A DNA stretch of 64,000 nucleotides from positions 498,001 to 562,000 of the forward strand of contig NC_079876.1 of the NCBI RefSeq assembly GCF_029227915.1, in the 5' to 3' direction. The position numbers and the translations under genes are program-made. Below the pieces are notes generated by a model that did no database searches, was not told the origin of the DNA, and was given only the letters and a program-made list of their open reading frames with translations. Of the stretch, positions 1-12,499 are shown one piece after another (position 1 is the stretch's first letter; every line of letters begins with the position of its first letter). Source of the stretch: Hydractinia symbiolongicarpus. Its lineage: Eukaryota > Cnidaria > Hydrozoa > Anthoathecata > Hydractiniidae.

Positions 1-2189
1 CACCACTAAAGCCCATGAGACTTGCAGTTTTTAAAAATGTTTTCATTTTTGATGAGACGCTGAATAAAAGAAGTTTAATCGCCGGCAAACGAAAACCCGC
101 GATTTCCCGTAAATCCCGGACTCGGCCCGTATAGTTAAAAGTATACAAGCAAAGTACCCAGTGAGTAAACTCATTTTCCGAACGAATTTTTAAATTATTT
201 TTTCACCACTAAAACGCATGAGACTTGTAGTTTTTAAAATTGTTTTCATTTTTGATGAGACGCTGAATAAAAGAAGTTTAATCGCCGGCAAAGGAAAACC
301 CGCGATTTCCTATAGTCAAAAGTATACAAAGAAAGTACCCAGGGTGTAAACTCATTTCCCGAACGATTTTTTAAATTATTATTTCACCACTAAAGCCCAT
401 GAGCCTTGTAGTTTTTAAAAATGTTTTCATTTTTGATGAGACGCTGAATAAAAGAAGTTTAATCGCCGGCAAACGAAAACCCGCAACTTTCCGTAAATCC
501 CGGACTCGGCCCGTATAGTCAAAAGTATACAAGGAAAGTACCCAGTGAGTAAACTCATTTCCCGAACGAATTTTTAAATTATTTTTTCACCACTAAAACG
601 CATGAGACTTGTAGTTTTCAGAAATGTTTTCATTTTTGATGAGACGCTTAATGAAAGTGGTTTAATCGCCGGCAAAGGAAAACCCGCGATTTCCCGTAAA
701 TCCCGGACTCGGCCCGCATAGTCAAAAGTATACAAAGAAAGTACCCAGGGAGTAAACTCATTTCCCGAACGATTTTTTAAATTATTATTTCACCACTAAA
801 GCCCATGAGACTTGTAGTTTTTAAAAATGTTTTCATTTTTGATAAGACGCTGAATAAAAGAAGTTTAATCGCCGGCAAACGAAAACCCGCAACTTTCCGT
901 AAATCCCGGACTCGGCCCGCATAGTCAAAAGTATACAAAGAAAGTACCCAGGGACTAAACTCATTTCCCGAACGATTTTTTAAATTATTTTTTCACCACT
1001 AAAACGCATGAGACTTGTAGTTTTCAAAAATGTTTTTATTTTTGATGAGACGCTGAATAAAAGAAGTTTAATCGCCGGCAAACGAAAACCTGCGATTTCC
1101 TATAGTCAAAAGTATACAAAGAAAGTACCCAGGGTGTAAACTCATTTCCCGAACGATTTTTTAAATTATTATTTCACCACTAAAGCCCATGAGACTTGCA
1201 GTTTTTAAAAATGTTTTCATTTTTGATGAGACGCTGAATAAAAGAAGTTTAATCGCCGGCAAACAAAAACCCGCGATTTCCCGTAAATCCCGGACTCGGC
1301 CCGTATAGTTAAAAGTATGCAAGCAAAGTACCCAGTGAGTAAACTCATTTCCCGAACGATTTTTTAAATTATTTTTTCACCACTAAAACGCATGAGACTT
1401 GTAGTTTTCAGAAATGTTTTCATTTTTGATGAGACGCTTAATGAAAGTGGTTTAATCGCTGGCAAACGAAAACCCGCGATTTCCCGTAAATCCCGGGCTT
1501 TTCCCGTATAGTCGAATGTATACAAAGAAAGTACCCTGTGAGTAAACCCATTTCCAAAATCATTTTTTAAATTATCTTTTCACCACTAAAACGCATGACA
1601 CTTTGTAGTTTTCAAAAATGTTTTCATTTTTGATGAGACGCTGGATAAAAGAAGTTTAATCGCCGGCAAACGAAAACCTGCGATTTCCCGTAAAGCCCGG
1701 ACTCGGCCCGTATACTCAAAAGTATACAAAGAAAGTACCCAGGGAGTAAACTCATTTCCCAAACGATTTTTTAAATTATTATTTCACCACTAAAGCCCAT
1801 GAGACTTGTAGTTTTTAAAAATGTTTTCATTTTCGATGAGACGCTGAATAAAAGATGTTAATCGCCGGCAAACGAAAACCCGCGATTTCCCGTAAATCCC
1901 GGACTCGGCCCGTATAGTTAAAAGTATACAAGGAAAGTACCCAGTGAGTAAACTCATTTCCCGAACGAATTTTTAAATTATTTTTTCACCACTATAACGC
2001 ATGAGACTTGTAGTTTTCAGAAATGTTTTCATTTTTGATGAGACGCTTAATGAAAGTGGTTTAATCGCCGCCAAAGGAAAACCCGCGATTTCCCGTAAAT
2101 CCCGGACTCGGCCCGCATAGTCAAAAGTATACAAAGAAAGTACCCAGGGAGTAAACTCATTTCCCGAACGATTTTTTAAATTATTTTTT
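1..2189 (+). repeat. Left copy of a 6053-bp-offset duplication (11 monomers)
   Basis: Monomer starts are 1, 204, 385, 588, 791, 994, 1175, 1378, 1581, 1785 and 1987. I name the types A B C D E F A' G H I D'. The same series returns at 6054. Reading both copies by eye I found four substitutions (GAGCC/GAGAC, CCCATGAG/CCCATCAG, AGAAG/AGAGG, CGCGAT/CGCAAT). Type I carries AAAGATGTTAATC (1 bp short). Type D' carries CACTATAACGC and CGCCGCC. These rare markers, shared by both copies, show a block duplication rather than convergence. Confidence 0.92.
204..384 (+). repeat. 181-bp deletion-form monomer (first of 13)
   Basis: The back half reads GATTTCC directly followed by TATAGTC, lacking 22 bp (consensus positions 108-129) that contain two of the three CCCG motifs. 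The same form is at 204, 994, 2190, 2371, 2958, 3342, 3929, 4313, 5103, 5286, 5873, 6257 and 7047 and nowhere after 7227. The deleted segment lies between two copies of CCCGTA, so slippage between them is a plausible origin, although two extra bases are lost compared with a simple repeat-mediated deletion. Confidence 0.9.
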
Positions 2190-3138
2190 CACCACTAAAA
2201 CGCATGAGACTTGTAGTTTTCAAAAATGTTTTTATTTTTGATGAGACGCTGAATAAAAGAAGTTTAATCGCCGGCAAACGAAAACCTGCGATTTCCTAAA
2301 GTCAAAAGTATACAAAGAAAGTACCCAGGGTGTAAACTCATTTCCCGAACGATTTTTTAAATTATTATTTCACCACTAAAGCCCATGAGACTTGCAGTTT
2401 TTAAAAATGTTTTCATTTTTGATGAGACGCTGAATAAAAGAAGTTTAATCGCCGGCAAACGAAAACCTGCGATTTCCTATAGTCAAAAGTATACAAAGAA
2501 ATTACCCAGGGTGTAAACTCATTTCCCGAAAGATTTTTTAAATTATTATTTCACCACTAAAGCCCATGAGACTTGTAGTTTTTAAAAATGTTTTCATTTT
2601 TGATGAGACGCTGAATAAAAGAAGTTTAATCGCCGGCAAACGAAAACCCGCAACTTTCCGTAAATCCCGGACTCGGCCCGTATAGTCAAAAGTATACAAG
2701 GAAAGTACCCAGTGAGTAAACTCATTTCCCGAACGAATTTTTAAATTATTTTTTCACCACTAAAACGCATGAGACTTGTAGTTTTCAGAAATGTTTTCAT
2801 TTTTGATGAGACGCTTAATGAAAGTGGTTTAATCGCCGGCAAACGAAAACCCGCGATTTCCCGTAAATCCCGGACTCGGCCCGCATAGTCAAAAGTATAC
2901 AAAGAAAGTACCCAGGGAGTAAACTCATTTCCCGAACGATTTTTTAAATTATTTTTTCACCACTAAAACGCATGAGACTTGTAGTTTTCAAAAATGTTAT
3001 TATTTTTGATGAGACGCTGAATAAAAGAAGTTTAATCGCCGGCAAACGAAAACCTGCGATTTCCTATAGTCAAAAGTATACAAAGAAAGTACCCAGGGTG
3101 TAAACTCATTTCCCGAACGATTTTTTAAATTATTATTT
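2190..3138 (+). repeat. F-J-C-D-F cassette, left copy
   Basis: Monomers at 2190, 2371, 2552, 2755 and 2958 are types F J C D F; F and J are 181 bp. J is a hybrid-looking monomer that pairs the GCCC...CTTGCAG front of type A with the deletion-form back of type F and the variant AAATTACCC. The cassette returns at 5103 with J carrying the same AAATTACCC marker. Confidence 0.85.
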
Positions 3139-5102
3139 CACTACTAAAGCCCATGAGACTTGCAGTTTTTAAAAATGTTTTCATTTTTGATTAGACGCTG
3201 AATAAAAGAAGTTTAATCGCCGGCAAACGAAAACCCGCGATTTCCCGTAAATCCCGGACTCGGCCCGTATAGTTAAAAGTATACAAGCAAAGTACCCAGT
3301 GAGTAAACTCATTTCCCGAACGAATTTTTAAATTATTTTTTCACCACTAAAACGCATGAGACTTGTAGTTTTTAAAATTGTTTTCATTTTTGATGAGACG
3401 CTGAATAAAAGAAGTTTAATCGCCGGCAAACGAAAACCCGCGATTTCCTATAGTCAAAAGTATACAAAGAAAGTACCCAGGGTGTAAACTCATTTCCCGA
3501 ACGATTTTTTAAATTATTATTTCACCACTAAAGCCCAGGAGACTTGTAGTTTTTAAAAATGTTTTCATTTTTGATGAGACGCTGAATAAAAGAAGTTTAA
3601 TCGCCGGCAAACGAAAACCCGCAACTTTCCGTAAATCCCGGACTCGGCCCGTATAGTCAAAAGTATACAAGGAAAGTACCCAGTGAGTAAACTCATTTCC
3701 CGAACGAATTTTTAAATTATTTTTTCACCACTAAAACGCATGAGACTTGTAGTTTTCAGAAATGTTTTCATTTTTGATGAGACGCTTAATGAAAGTGGTT
3801 TAATCGCCGGCAAAGGAAAACCCGCGATTTCCCGTAAATCCCGGACTCGGCCCGCATAGTCAAAAGTATACAAAGAAAGTACCCAGGGAGTAAACTCATT
3901 TCCCGAACGATTTTTTAAATTATTTTTTCACCACTAAAACGCATGAGACTTGTAGTTTTCAAAAATGTTATTATTTTTGATGAGACGCTGAATAAAAGAA
4001 GTTTAATCGCCGGCAAACGAAAACCTGCGATTTCCTATAGTCAAAAGTATACAAAGAAAGTACCCAGGGTGTAAACTCATTTCCCGAACGATTTTTTAAA
4101 TTATTATTTCACCACTAAAGCCCATGAGACTTGCAGTTTTTAAAAATGTTTTCATTTTTGATTAGACGCTGAATAAAAGAAGTTTAATCGCCGGCAAACG
4201 AAAACCCGCGATTTCCCGTAAATCCCGGACTCGGCCCGTATAGTTAAAAGTATACAAGCAAAGTACCCAGTGAGTAAACTCATTTCCCGAACGAATTTTT
4301 AAATTATTTTTTCACCACTAAAACGCATGAGACTTGTAGTTTTTAAAATTGTTTTCATTTTTGATGAGACGCTGAATAAAAGAAGTTTAATCGCCGGCAA
4401 ACGAAAACCCGCGATTTCCTATAGTCAAAAGTATACAAAGAAAGTACCCAGGGTGTAAACTCATTTCCCGAACGATTTTTTAAATTATTATTTCACCACT
4501 AAAGCCCATGAGACTTGTAGTTTTTAAAAATGTTTTCATTTTTGATGAGACGCTGAATAAAAGAAGTTTAATCGCCGGCAAACGAAAACCCGCAACTTTC
4601 CGTAAATCCCGGACTCGGCCCGTATAGTCAAAAGTATACAAGGAAAGTACCCAGTGAGTAAACTCATTTCCCGAACGAATTTTTAAATTATTTTTTCACC
4701 ACTAAAACGCATGAGACTTGTAGTTTTCAGAAATGTTTTCATTTTTGATGAGACGCTTAATGAAAGTGGTTTAATCGCCGGCAAAGGAAAACCCGCGATT
4801 TCCCGTAAATCCCGGACTCGGCCCGCATAGTCAAAAGTATACAAAGAAAGTACCCAGGGAGTAAACTCATTTCCCGAACGATTTTTTAAATTATTATTTC
4901 ACCACTAAAACCCATGAGACTTGTAGTTTTTAAAAATGTTTTCATTTTTGATAAGACGCTGAATAAAAGAAGTTTAATCGCCGGCAAACGAAAACCCGCA
5001 ACTTTCCGTAAATCCCGGACTCGGCCCGCATAGTCAAAAGTATACAAAGAAAGTACCCAGGGACTAAACTCATTTCCCGAACGATTTTTTAAATTATTTT
5101 TT
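3139..5102 (+). repeat. Five-monomer HOR of 971 bp (A-B-C-D-F), about two copies
   Basis: Starts are 3139 A, 3342 B, 3523 C, 3726 D, 3929 F, then 4110 A, 4313 B, 4494 C, 4697 D, 4900 E. Types B and F are 181-bp monomers, so a unit is 203+181+203+203+181 = 971 bp. Both copies share GATTAGACG in A and AAAATTG in B. In the second copy an extra type-E monomer (GATAAGAC, GGGACTAAAC) sits before F. The same A-B-C-D-E-F order opens the window at 1-1174 and recurs at 6054-7227. Confidence 0.88.
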
Positions 5103-6053
5103 CACCACTAAAACGCATGAGACATTTGTAGTTTTCAAAAATGTTTTTATTTTTGATGAGACGCTGAATAAAAGAAGTTTAATCGCCGGCAAACGAAAAC
5201 CTGCGATTTCCTATAGTCAAAAGTATACAAAGAAAGTACCCAGGGTGTAAACTCATTTCCCGCACGATTTTTTAAATTATTATTTCACCACTTAAGCCCA
5301 TGAGACTTGCAGTTTTTAAAAATGTTTTCATTTTTGATGAGACGCTGAATAAAAGAAGTTTAATCGCCGGCAAACGAAAACCTGCGATTTCCTATAGTCA
5401 AAAGTATACAAAGAAATTACCCAGGGTGTAAACTCATTTCCCGAACGATTTTTTAAATTATTATTTCACCACTAAAGCCCATGAGACTTGTAGTTTTTAA
5501 AAATGTTTTCATTTTTGATGAGACGCTGAATAAAAGAAGTTTAATCGCCGGCAAACGAAAACCCGCAACTTTCCGTAAATCCCGGACTCGGCCCGTATAG
5601 TCAAAAGTATACAAGGAAAGTACCCAGTGAGTAAACTCATTTCCCGAACGAATTTTTAAATTATTTTTTCACCACTAAAACGCATGAGACTTGTAGTTTT
5701 CAGAAATGTTTTCATTTTTGATGAGACGCTTGATGAAAGTGGTTTAATCGCCGGCAAAGGAAAACCCGCGATTTCCCGTAAATCCCGGACTCGGCCCGCA
5801 TAGTCAAAAGTATACAAAGAAAGTACCCAGGGAGTAAACTCATTTCCCGAACGATTTTTTAAATTATTTTTTCACCACTAAAACGCATGAGACTTGTAGT
5901 TTTCAAAAATGTTTTTATTTTTGATGAGACGCTGAATAAAAGAAGTTTAATCGCCGGCAAACGAAAACCTGCGATTTCCTATAGTCAAAAGTATACAAAG
6001 AAAGTACCCAGGGTGTAAACTCATTTCCCGAACGATTTTTTAAATTATTATTT
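5103..6053 (+). repeat. F-J-C-D-F cassette, right copy
   Basis: Monomers at 5103, 5286, 5467, 5670 and 5873 repeat the cassette at 2190-3138, offset 2913-2915 bp. The first F is 183 bp because GAGACATTTG carries 2 extra bases. Type D here reads CTTGATGAAAG rather than CTTAATGAAAG. It joins directly to the right copy of the 6053-bp duplication at 6054. Confidence 0.85.
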
Positions 6054-8242
6054 CACCACTAAAGCCCATGAGACTTGCAGTTTTTAAAAATGTTTTCATT
6101 TTTGATGAGACGCTGAATAAAAGAAGTTTAATCGCCGGCAAACGAAAACCCGCGATTTCCCGTAAATCCCGGACTCGGCCCGTATAGTTAAAAGTATACA
6201 AGCAAAGTACCCAGTGAGTAAACTCATTTTCCGAACGAATTTTTAAATTATTTTTTCACCACTAAAACGCATGAGACTTGTAGTTTTTAAAATTGTTTTC
6301 ATTTTTGATGAGACGCTGAATAAAAGAAGTTTAATCGCCGGCAAAGGAAAACCCGCGATTTCCTATAGTCAAAAGTATACAAAGAAAGTACCCAGGGTGT
6401 AAACTCATTTCCCGAACGATTTTTTAAATTATTATTTCACCACTAAAGCCCATGAGACTTGTAGTTTTTAAAAATGTTTTCATTTTTGATGAGACGCTGA
6501 ATAAAAGAAGTTTAATCGCCGGCAAACGAAAACCCGCAACTTTCCGTAAATCCCGGACTCGGCCCGTATAGTCAAAAGTATACAAGGAAAGTACCCAGTG
6601 AGTAAACTCATTTCCCGAACGAATTTTTAAATTATTTTTTCACCACTAAAACGCATGAGACTTGTAGTTTTCAGAAATGTTTTCATTTTTGATGAGACGC
6701 TTAATGAAAGTGGTTTAATCGCCGGCAAAGGAAAACCCGCGATTTCCCGTAAATCCCGGACTCGGCCCGCATAGTCAAAAGTATACAAAGAAAGTACCCA
6801 GGGAGTAAACTCATTTCCCGAACGATTTTTTAAATTATTATTTCACCACTAAAGCCCATCAGACTTGTAGTTTTTAAAAATGTTTTCATTTTTGATAAGA
6901 CGCTGAATAAAAGAAGTTTAATCGCCGGCAAACGAAAACCCGCAACTTTCCGTAAATCCCGGACTCGGCCCGCATAGTCAAAAGTATACAAAGAAAGTAC
7001 CCAGGGACTAAACTCATTTCCCGAACGATTTTTTAAATTATTTTTTCACCACTAAAACGCATGAGACTTGTAGTTTTCAAAAATGTTTTTATTTTTGATG
7101 AGACGCTGAATAAAAGAAGTTTAATCGCCGGCAAACGAAAACCTGCGATTTCCTATAGTCAAAAGTATACAAAGAAAGTACCCAGGGTGTAAACTCATTT
7201 CCCGAACGATTTTTTAAATTATTATTTCACCACTAAAGCCCATGAGACTTGCAGTTTTTAAAAATGTTTTCATTTTTGATGAGACGCTGAATAAAAGAGG
7301 TTTAATCGCCGGCAAACAAAAACCCGCAATTTCCCGTAAATCCCGGACTCGGCCCGTATAGTTAAAAGTATGCAAGCAAAGTACCCAGTGAGTAAACTCA
7401 TTTCCCGAACGATTTTTTAAATTATTTTTTCACCACTAAAACGCATGAGACTTGTAGTTTTCAGAAATGTTTTCATTTTTGATGAGACGCTTAATGAAAG
7501 TGGTTTAATCGCTGGCAAACGAAAACCCGCGATTTCCCGTAAATCCCGGGCTTTTCCCGTATAGTCGAATGTATACAAAGAAAGTACCCTGTGAGTAAAC
7601 CCATTTCCAAAATCATTTTTTAAATTATCTTTTCACCACTAAAACGCATGACACTTTGTAGTTTTCAAAAATGTTTTCATTTTTGATGAGACGCTGGATA
7701 AAAGAAGTTTAATCGCCGGCAAACGAAAACCTGCGATTTCCCGTAAAGCCCGGACTCGGCCCGTATACTCAAAAGTATACAAAGAAAGTACCCAGGGAGT
7801 AAACTCATTTCCCAAACGATTTTTTAAATTATTATTTCACCACTAAAGCCCATGAGACTTGTAGTTTTTAAAAATGTTTTCATTTTCGATGAGACGCTGA
7901 ATAAAAGATGTTAATCGCCGGCAAACGAAAACCCGCGATTTCCCGTAAATCCCGGACTCGGCCCGTATAGTTAAAAGTATACAAGGAAAGTACCCAGTGA
8001 GTAAACTCATTTCCCGAACGAATTTTTAAATTATTTTTTCACCACTATAACGCATGAGACTTGTAGTTTTCAGAAATGTTTTCATTTTTGATGAGACGCT
8101 TAATGAAAGTGGTTTAATCGCCGCCAAAGGAAAACCCGCGATTTCCCGTAAATCCCGGACTCGGCCCGCATAGTCAAAAGTATACAAAGAAAGTACCCAG
8201 GGAGTAAACTCATTTCCCGAACGATTTTTTTAATTATTTTCT
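6054..8242 (+). repeat. Right copy of the 6053-bp-offset duplication
   Basis: Monomers at 6054, 6257, 6438, 6641, 6844, 7047, 7228, 7431, 7634, 7838 and 8040 reproduce A B C D E F A' G H I D' from 1-2189 at about 99.8% identity. The match stops near 8230-8243, where the next monomer is a full-length type with TTTGTTGAGAC and CCTGGACTCGG instead of the 181-bp type F that follows the left copy at 2190. Confidence 0.92.
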
Positions 8243-8445
8243 CACCACTAAAACGCTTGAGACTTGTAGTTTTCAAAAATGTTTTTATTTTTGTTGAGAC
8301 GCTGAATAAAAGAAGTTTAATCGCCGGCAAACGAAAACCTGCGATTTCCCGTAAATCCTGGACTCGGCCCGTATAGTCGAATGTATACAAAGAAAGTACC
8401 CAGGGAGTAAACTCATTTCCCGAACGATTTGTTAAATTTTTTTTT
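8243..8445 (+). repeat. Junction monomer K between two HOR domains
   Basis: This monomer has ACGCTTGAG, TTTTGTTGAGAC, GTCGAATG and GATTTGTTAAATT. It links the 6053-bp-duplication block to the 811-bp HOR. The same subtype (TTTTGTTGAGAC with TTTTTTTAATTATTTTCTCACC just upstream) recurs at 11487, 12095 and 13514, so it belongs to the 10-mer family downstream. Confidence 0.75.
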
Positions 8446-10675
8446 CACCACTAAAACGCATGAGACTTGTAGTTTTCAAAAATGTTTTCATTTTTGATGA
8501 GACGCTGAATAAAAGAAGTTTAATCGCCGGCAAACGAAAACCTGCGATTTCCCGTAAATCCTGGACTCGGCCCGTATAGTCCAATGTATACAAAGAAAGT
8601 ACCCAGGGAGTAAACTCATTTCCAGAACGATTTTTTAAATTATTTTTTCACCACTAAAACGCATAAGACTTGTAGCTTTTAAAAATGTTTTCATTTTTGA
8701 TGAGACGCTGAATAAAAGAAGTTTAATCGCCGGCAAACGAAAACCCGCGATTTCCCGTAAATCCCGGCTTGGCCCGTATAGTCAAAAGTATACAAAGAAA
8801 GTACCCAGGGAGTAAACCCATTTCCCGAACGATTTTTTAAATTATTTTTTCACCACTAAAACGCATGAGACTTGTAGTTTTCAAAAATGTTTTTATTTTT
8901 AATGAGACGCTGAATAAAAGAAGTTTAATCGCCGGCAAACGAAAACCTGCGATTTCCCGTAAATCCTGACCTCGGCCCGTATAGTCAAAAGTATACAAAG
9001 AAAGGACCCAGGGAGTAAACTCATTTCCCAAACGATTTTTTAAATTATTATTTCACCACTAAAGCCCATGGGACTTGTAGTTTTTAAAAATGTTTTCATT
9101 TTTGATGAGACGCTGAATAAAAGATGTTTAATCGCCGGCAAACGAAAATCCGCGATTTCCCGTAAATCCCGGACTCGGCCCGTATAGTCAAAAGTATACA
9201 AGGAAAGTACCCAGTGAGTAAACGCATTTCCCGAACGAATTTTTAAATTATTTTTTCACCACTAAAACGCATGAGACTTGTAGTTTTCAAAAATGTTTTC
9301 ATTTTTGATGAGACGCTGAATAAAAGAAGTTTAATCGCCGGCAAACGAAAACCTGCGATTTCCCGTAAATCCTGGACTCGGCCCGTATAGTCCAATGTAT
9401 ACAAAGAAAGTACCCAGGGAGTAAACTCATTTCCAGAACGATTTTTTAAATTATTTTTTCACCACTAAAACGCATAAGACTTGTAGCTTTTAAAAATGTT
9501 TTCATTTTTGATGAGACGCTGAATAAAAGAAGTTTAATCGCCGGCAAACGAAAACCCGCGATTTCCCGTAAATCCCGGCTTGGCCCGTATAGTCAAAAGT
9601 ATACAAAGAAAGTACCCAGGGAGTAAACCCATTTCCCGAACGATTTTTTAAATTATTTTTTCACCACTAAAACGCATGAGACTTGTAGTTTTCAAAAATG
9701 TTTTTATTTTTAATGAGACGCTGAATAAAAGAAGTTTAATCGCCGGCAAACGAAAACCTGCGATTTCCCGTAAATCCTGACCTCGGCCCGTATAGTCAAA
9801 AGTATACAAAGAAAGGACCCAGGGAGTAAACTCATTTCCCAAACGATTTTTTAAATTATTATTTCACCACTAAAGCCCATGGGACTTGTAGTTTTTAAAA
9901 ATGTTTTCATTTTTGATGAGACGCTGAATAAAAGATGTTTAATCGCCGGCAAACGAAAATCCGCGATTTCCCGTAAATCCCGGACTCGGCCCGTATAGTC
10001 AAAAGTATACAAGGAAAGTACCCAGTGAGTAAACGCATTTCCCGAACGAATTTTTAAATTATTTTTTCACCACTAAAACGCATGAGACTTGTAGTTTTCA
10101 AAAATGTTTTCATTTTTGATGAGACGCTGAATAAAAGAAGTTTAATCGCCGGCAAACGAAAACCTGCGATTTCCCGTAAATCCCGGACTCGGCCCGTATA
10201 GTCAAAAGTATACAAAGAAGGTACCCAGGGAGTAAACTCATTTCCAGAACGATTTTTTAAATTATTTTTTCACCACTAAAACGCATAAGACTTGTAGCTT
10301 TTAAAAATGTTTTCATTTTTGATGAGACGCTGAATAAAAGAAGTTTAATCGCCGGCAAACGAAAACCCGCGATTTCCCGTAAATCCCGGCTTGGCCCGTA
10401 TAGTCAAAAGTATACAAAAAAAGTACCCAGGGAGTAAACTCATTTCCCGAACGATTTTTTAAATTATTTTTTCACCACTAAAACGCATGAGACTTGTAGT
10501 TTTCAAAAATGTTTTCATTTTTAATGAGACGCTGAATAAAAGAAGTTTAATCGCCGGCAAACGAAAACCTGCGATTTCCCGTAAATCCTGACCTCGGCCC
10601 GTATAGTCAAAAGTATACAAAGAAAGTACCCAGGGAGTAAACTCATTTCCCAAACGATTTTTTAAATTATTATTT
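8446..10675 (+). repeat. Four-monomer HOR, 811-bp period (L-M-N-O)
   Basis: Starts are 8446 L, 8649 M, 8851 N, 9054 O; 9257 L, 9460 M, 9662 N, 9865 O; then 10068 L, 10271 M, 10473 N. Markers: L ends in CCAGAACG; M has GCATAAGAC, TAGCTTTT and the 1-bp-short CCCGGCTTGG; N has TTTTTAATGAG and CCTGACCTCGG; O has GCCCATGGGAC and AAAGATG. The first two units look identical by eye. The third is more diverged (GTCAAAAG in L, no AAAGGACCC in N) and lacks O, so it is the older copy or the edge of the amplification. Confidence 0.9.
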
Positions 10676-10988
10676 CACCACTAAAGCCCATGGGACTTGT
10701 AGTTTCCAAAAATGTTTTTATTTTTGATTAGACGCTAAATAAAAGAAGTTTAATCGCCGGCAAACGAAAACCTGCGATTTCCCGTAAATCCCGGACTCGG
10801 CCCGTATAGTCAAAAGTATACAAAGAAAGTACCCAGGGTGTAAACTCATTTCCCGAACGATTTTTTAAATTATTTTTTCACCACTAAAACGCATGAGACT
10901 TGTAGTTTTCAAAAATGTTTTCATTTTTAATGAGACGCTTAATGAAAGTGGTTTAATCGCTGGCAAACGAAAACCCGCGATTTCCCGT

Positions 10989-11003
10989 AAATCCCGGGCT
11001 TGG
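10989..11003. repeat. Short GC hairpin in the GGGCTTGGCCC variant
   Basis: In monomers reading CCCGGGCTTGGCCCG, the arms CGGGC and GCCCG pair around a three-base loop. Standard monomers (CCCGGACTCGGCCCG) cannot form it. The variant belongs to the AATGAAAGTGG lineage (for example 10879, 12906, 17775, 21430, 27516, 30764, 62624). Confidence 0.55.
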
Positions 11004-11283
11004 CCCGTATAGTCGAATGTATACAAAGAAAGTACCCTGTGAGTAAACCCATTTCCCAAACGATTTTTTAAATTATTATTTCACCACTAAAGCCCATGAG
11101 ACTTGTAGTTTTTAAAAATGTTTTCATTTTCGATGAGACGCTGAATAAAAGATGTTAATCGCCGGCAAACGAAAACCCGCGATTTCCCGTAAATCCCGGA
11201 CTCGGCCCGTATAGTTAAAAGTATACAAGGAAAGTACCCAGTGAGTAAACTCATTTCCCGAACGAATTTTTAAATTATTTTTT

Positions 11284-12499
11284 CACCACTAAAACGCATG
11301 AGACTTGTAGTTTTCAGAAATGTTTTCATTTTTGATGAGACGCTTAATGAAAGTGGTTTAATCGCCGGCAAAGGAAAACCCGCGATTTCCCGTAAATCCC
11401 GGACTCGGCCCGCATAGTCAAAAGTATTCAAAGAAAGTACCCAGGGAGTAAACTCATTTCCCGAACGATTTTTTTAATTATTTTCTCACCACTAAAACGC
11501 ATGAGACTTGTAGTTTTCAAAAATGTTTTTATTTTTGTTGAGACGCTGAATAAAAGAAGTTTTATCGCCGGCAAACGAAAACCTGCGATTTCCCGTAAAT
11601 CCTGGACCCGGCCCGTATAGTCGAATGTATACAAAGAAAGTACCCAGGGAGTAAACTCATTTCCCGAACGATTTTTTAAATTTTTTTTTCACCACTAAAA
11701 CGCATGAGACTTGTAGTTTTCAAAAATGTTTTCATTTTTAATGAGACGCTGAATAAAAGAAGTTTAATCGCCGGCAAACGAAAACCCGCGATTTCCCGTA
11801 AATCCCGGCTTGGCCCGTATAGTCAAAAGTATACAAAAAAAGTACCCAGGGAGTAAACTCATTTCCCGAACGATTTTTTAAATTATTTTTTCACCACTAA
11901 AACGCATGAGACTTGTAGTTTTCAAAAATGTTTTCATTTTTAATGAGACGCTGAATAAAAGAAGTTTAATCGCCGGCAAAGGAAAACCCGCGATTTCCCG
12001 TAAATCCCGGACTCGGCCCGCATAGTCAAAAGTATTCAAAGAAAGTACCCAGGGAGTAAACTCATTTCCCGAACGATTTTTTTAATTATTTTCTCACCAC
12101 TAAAACGCATGAGACTTGTAGTTTTCAAAAATGTTTTTATTTTTGTTGAGACGCTGAATAAAAGAAGTTTTATCGCCGGCAAACGAAAACCTGCGATTTC
12201 CCGTAAATCCTGGACCCGGCCCGTATAGTCGAATGTATACAAAGAAAGTACCCAGGGAGTAAACTCATTTCCCGAACGATTTTTTAAATTTTTTTTTCAC
12301 CACTAAAACGCATGAGACTTGTAGTTTTCAAAAATGTTTTCATTTTTAATGAGACGCTGAATAAAAGAAGTTTAATCGCCGGCAAACGAAAACCCGCGAT
12401 TTCCCGTAAATCCCGGCTTGGCCCGTATAGTCAAAAGTATACAAAAAAAGTACCCAGGGAGTAAACTCATTTCCCGAACGATTTTTTAAATTATTTTTT
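11284..12499 (+). repeat. Nested 608-bp three-monomer duplication
   Basis: Monomers 11487-11690 (GTTGAGAC type followed by GGCTTGG type) repeat at 12095-12298 with 608-bp spacing. The monomer before each pair shares CGCATAGTC and GTATTCAAAG, but the fronts differ: 11284 has CAGAAATG and AATGAAAGTGG, while 11892 has TTTTTAATGAG. 11892 is therefore a chimera of two types, formed where the 608-bp copy joins. Confidence 0.82.

Noticed and set aside
1-8242. CRISPR array, because of regular repeats.
   Set aside because: There are no distinct spacers: the whole 203- or 181-bp unit is repeated, repeats are far longer than CRISPR repeats, and no cas-like genes are present.
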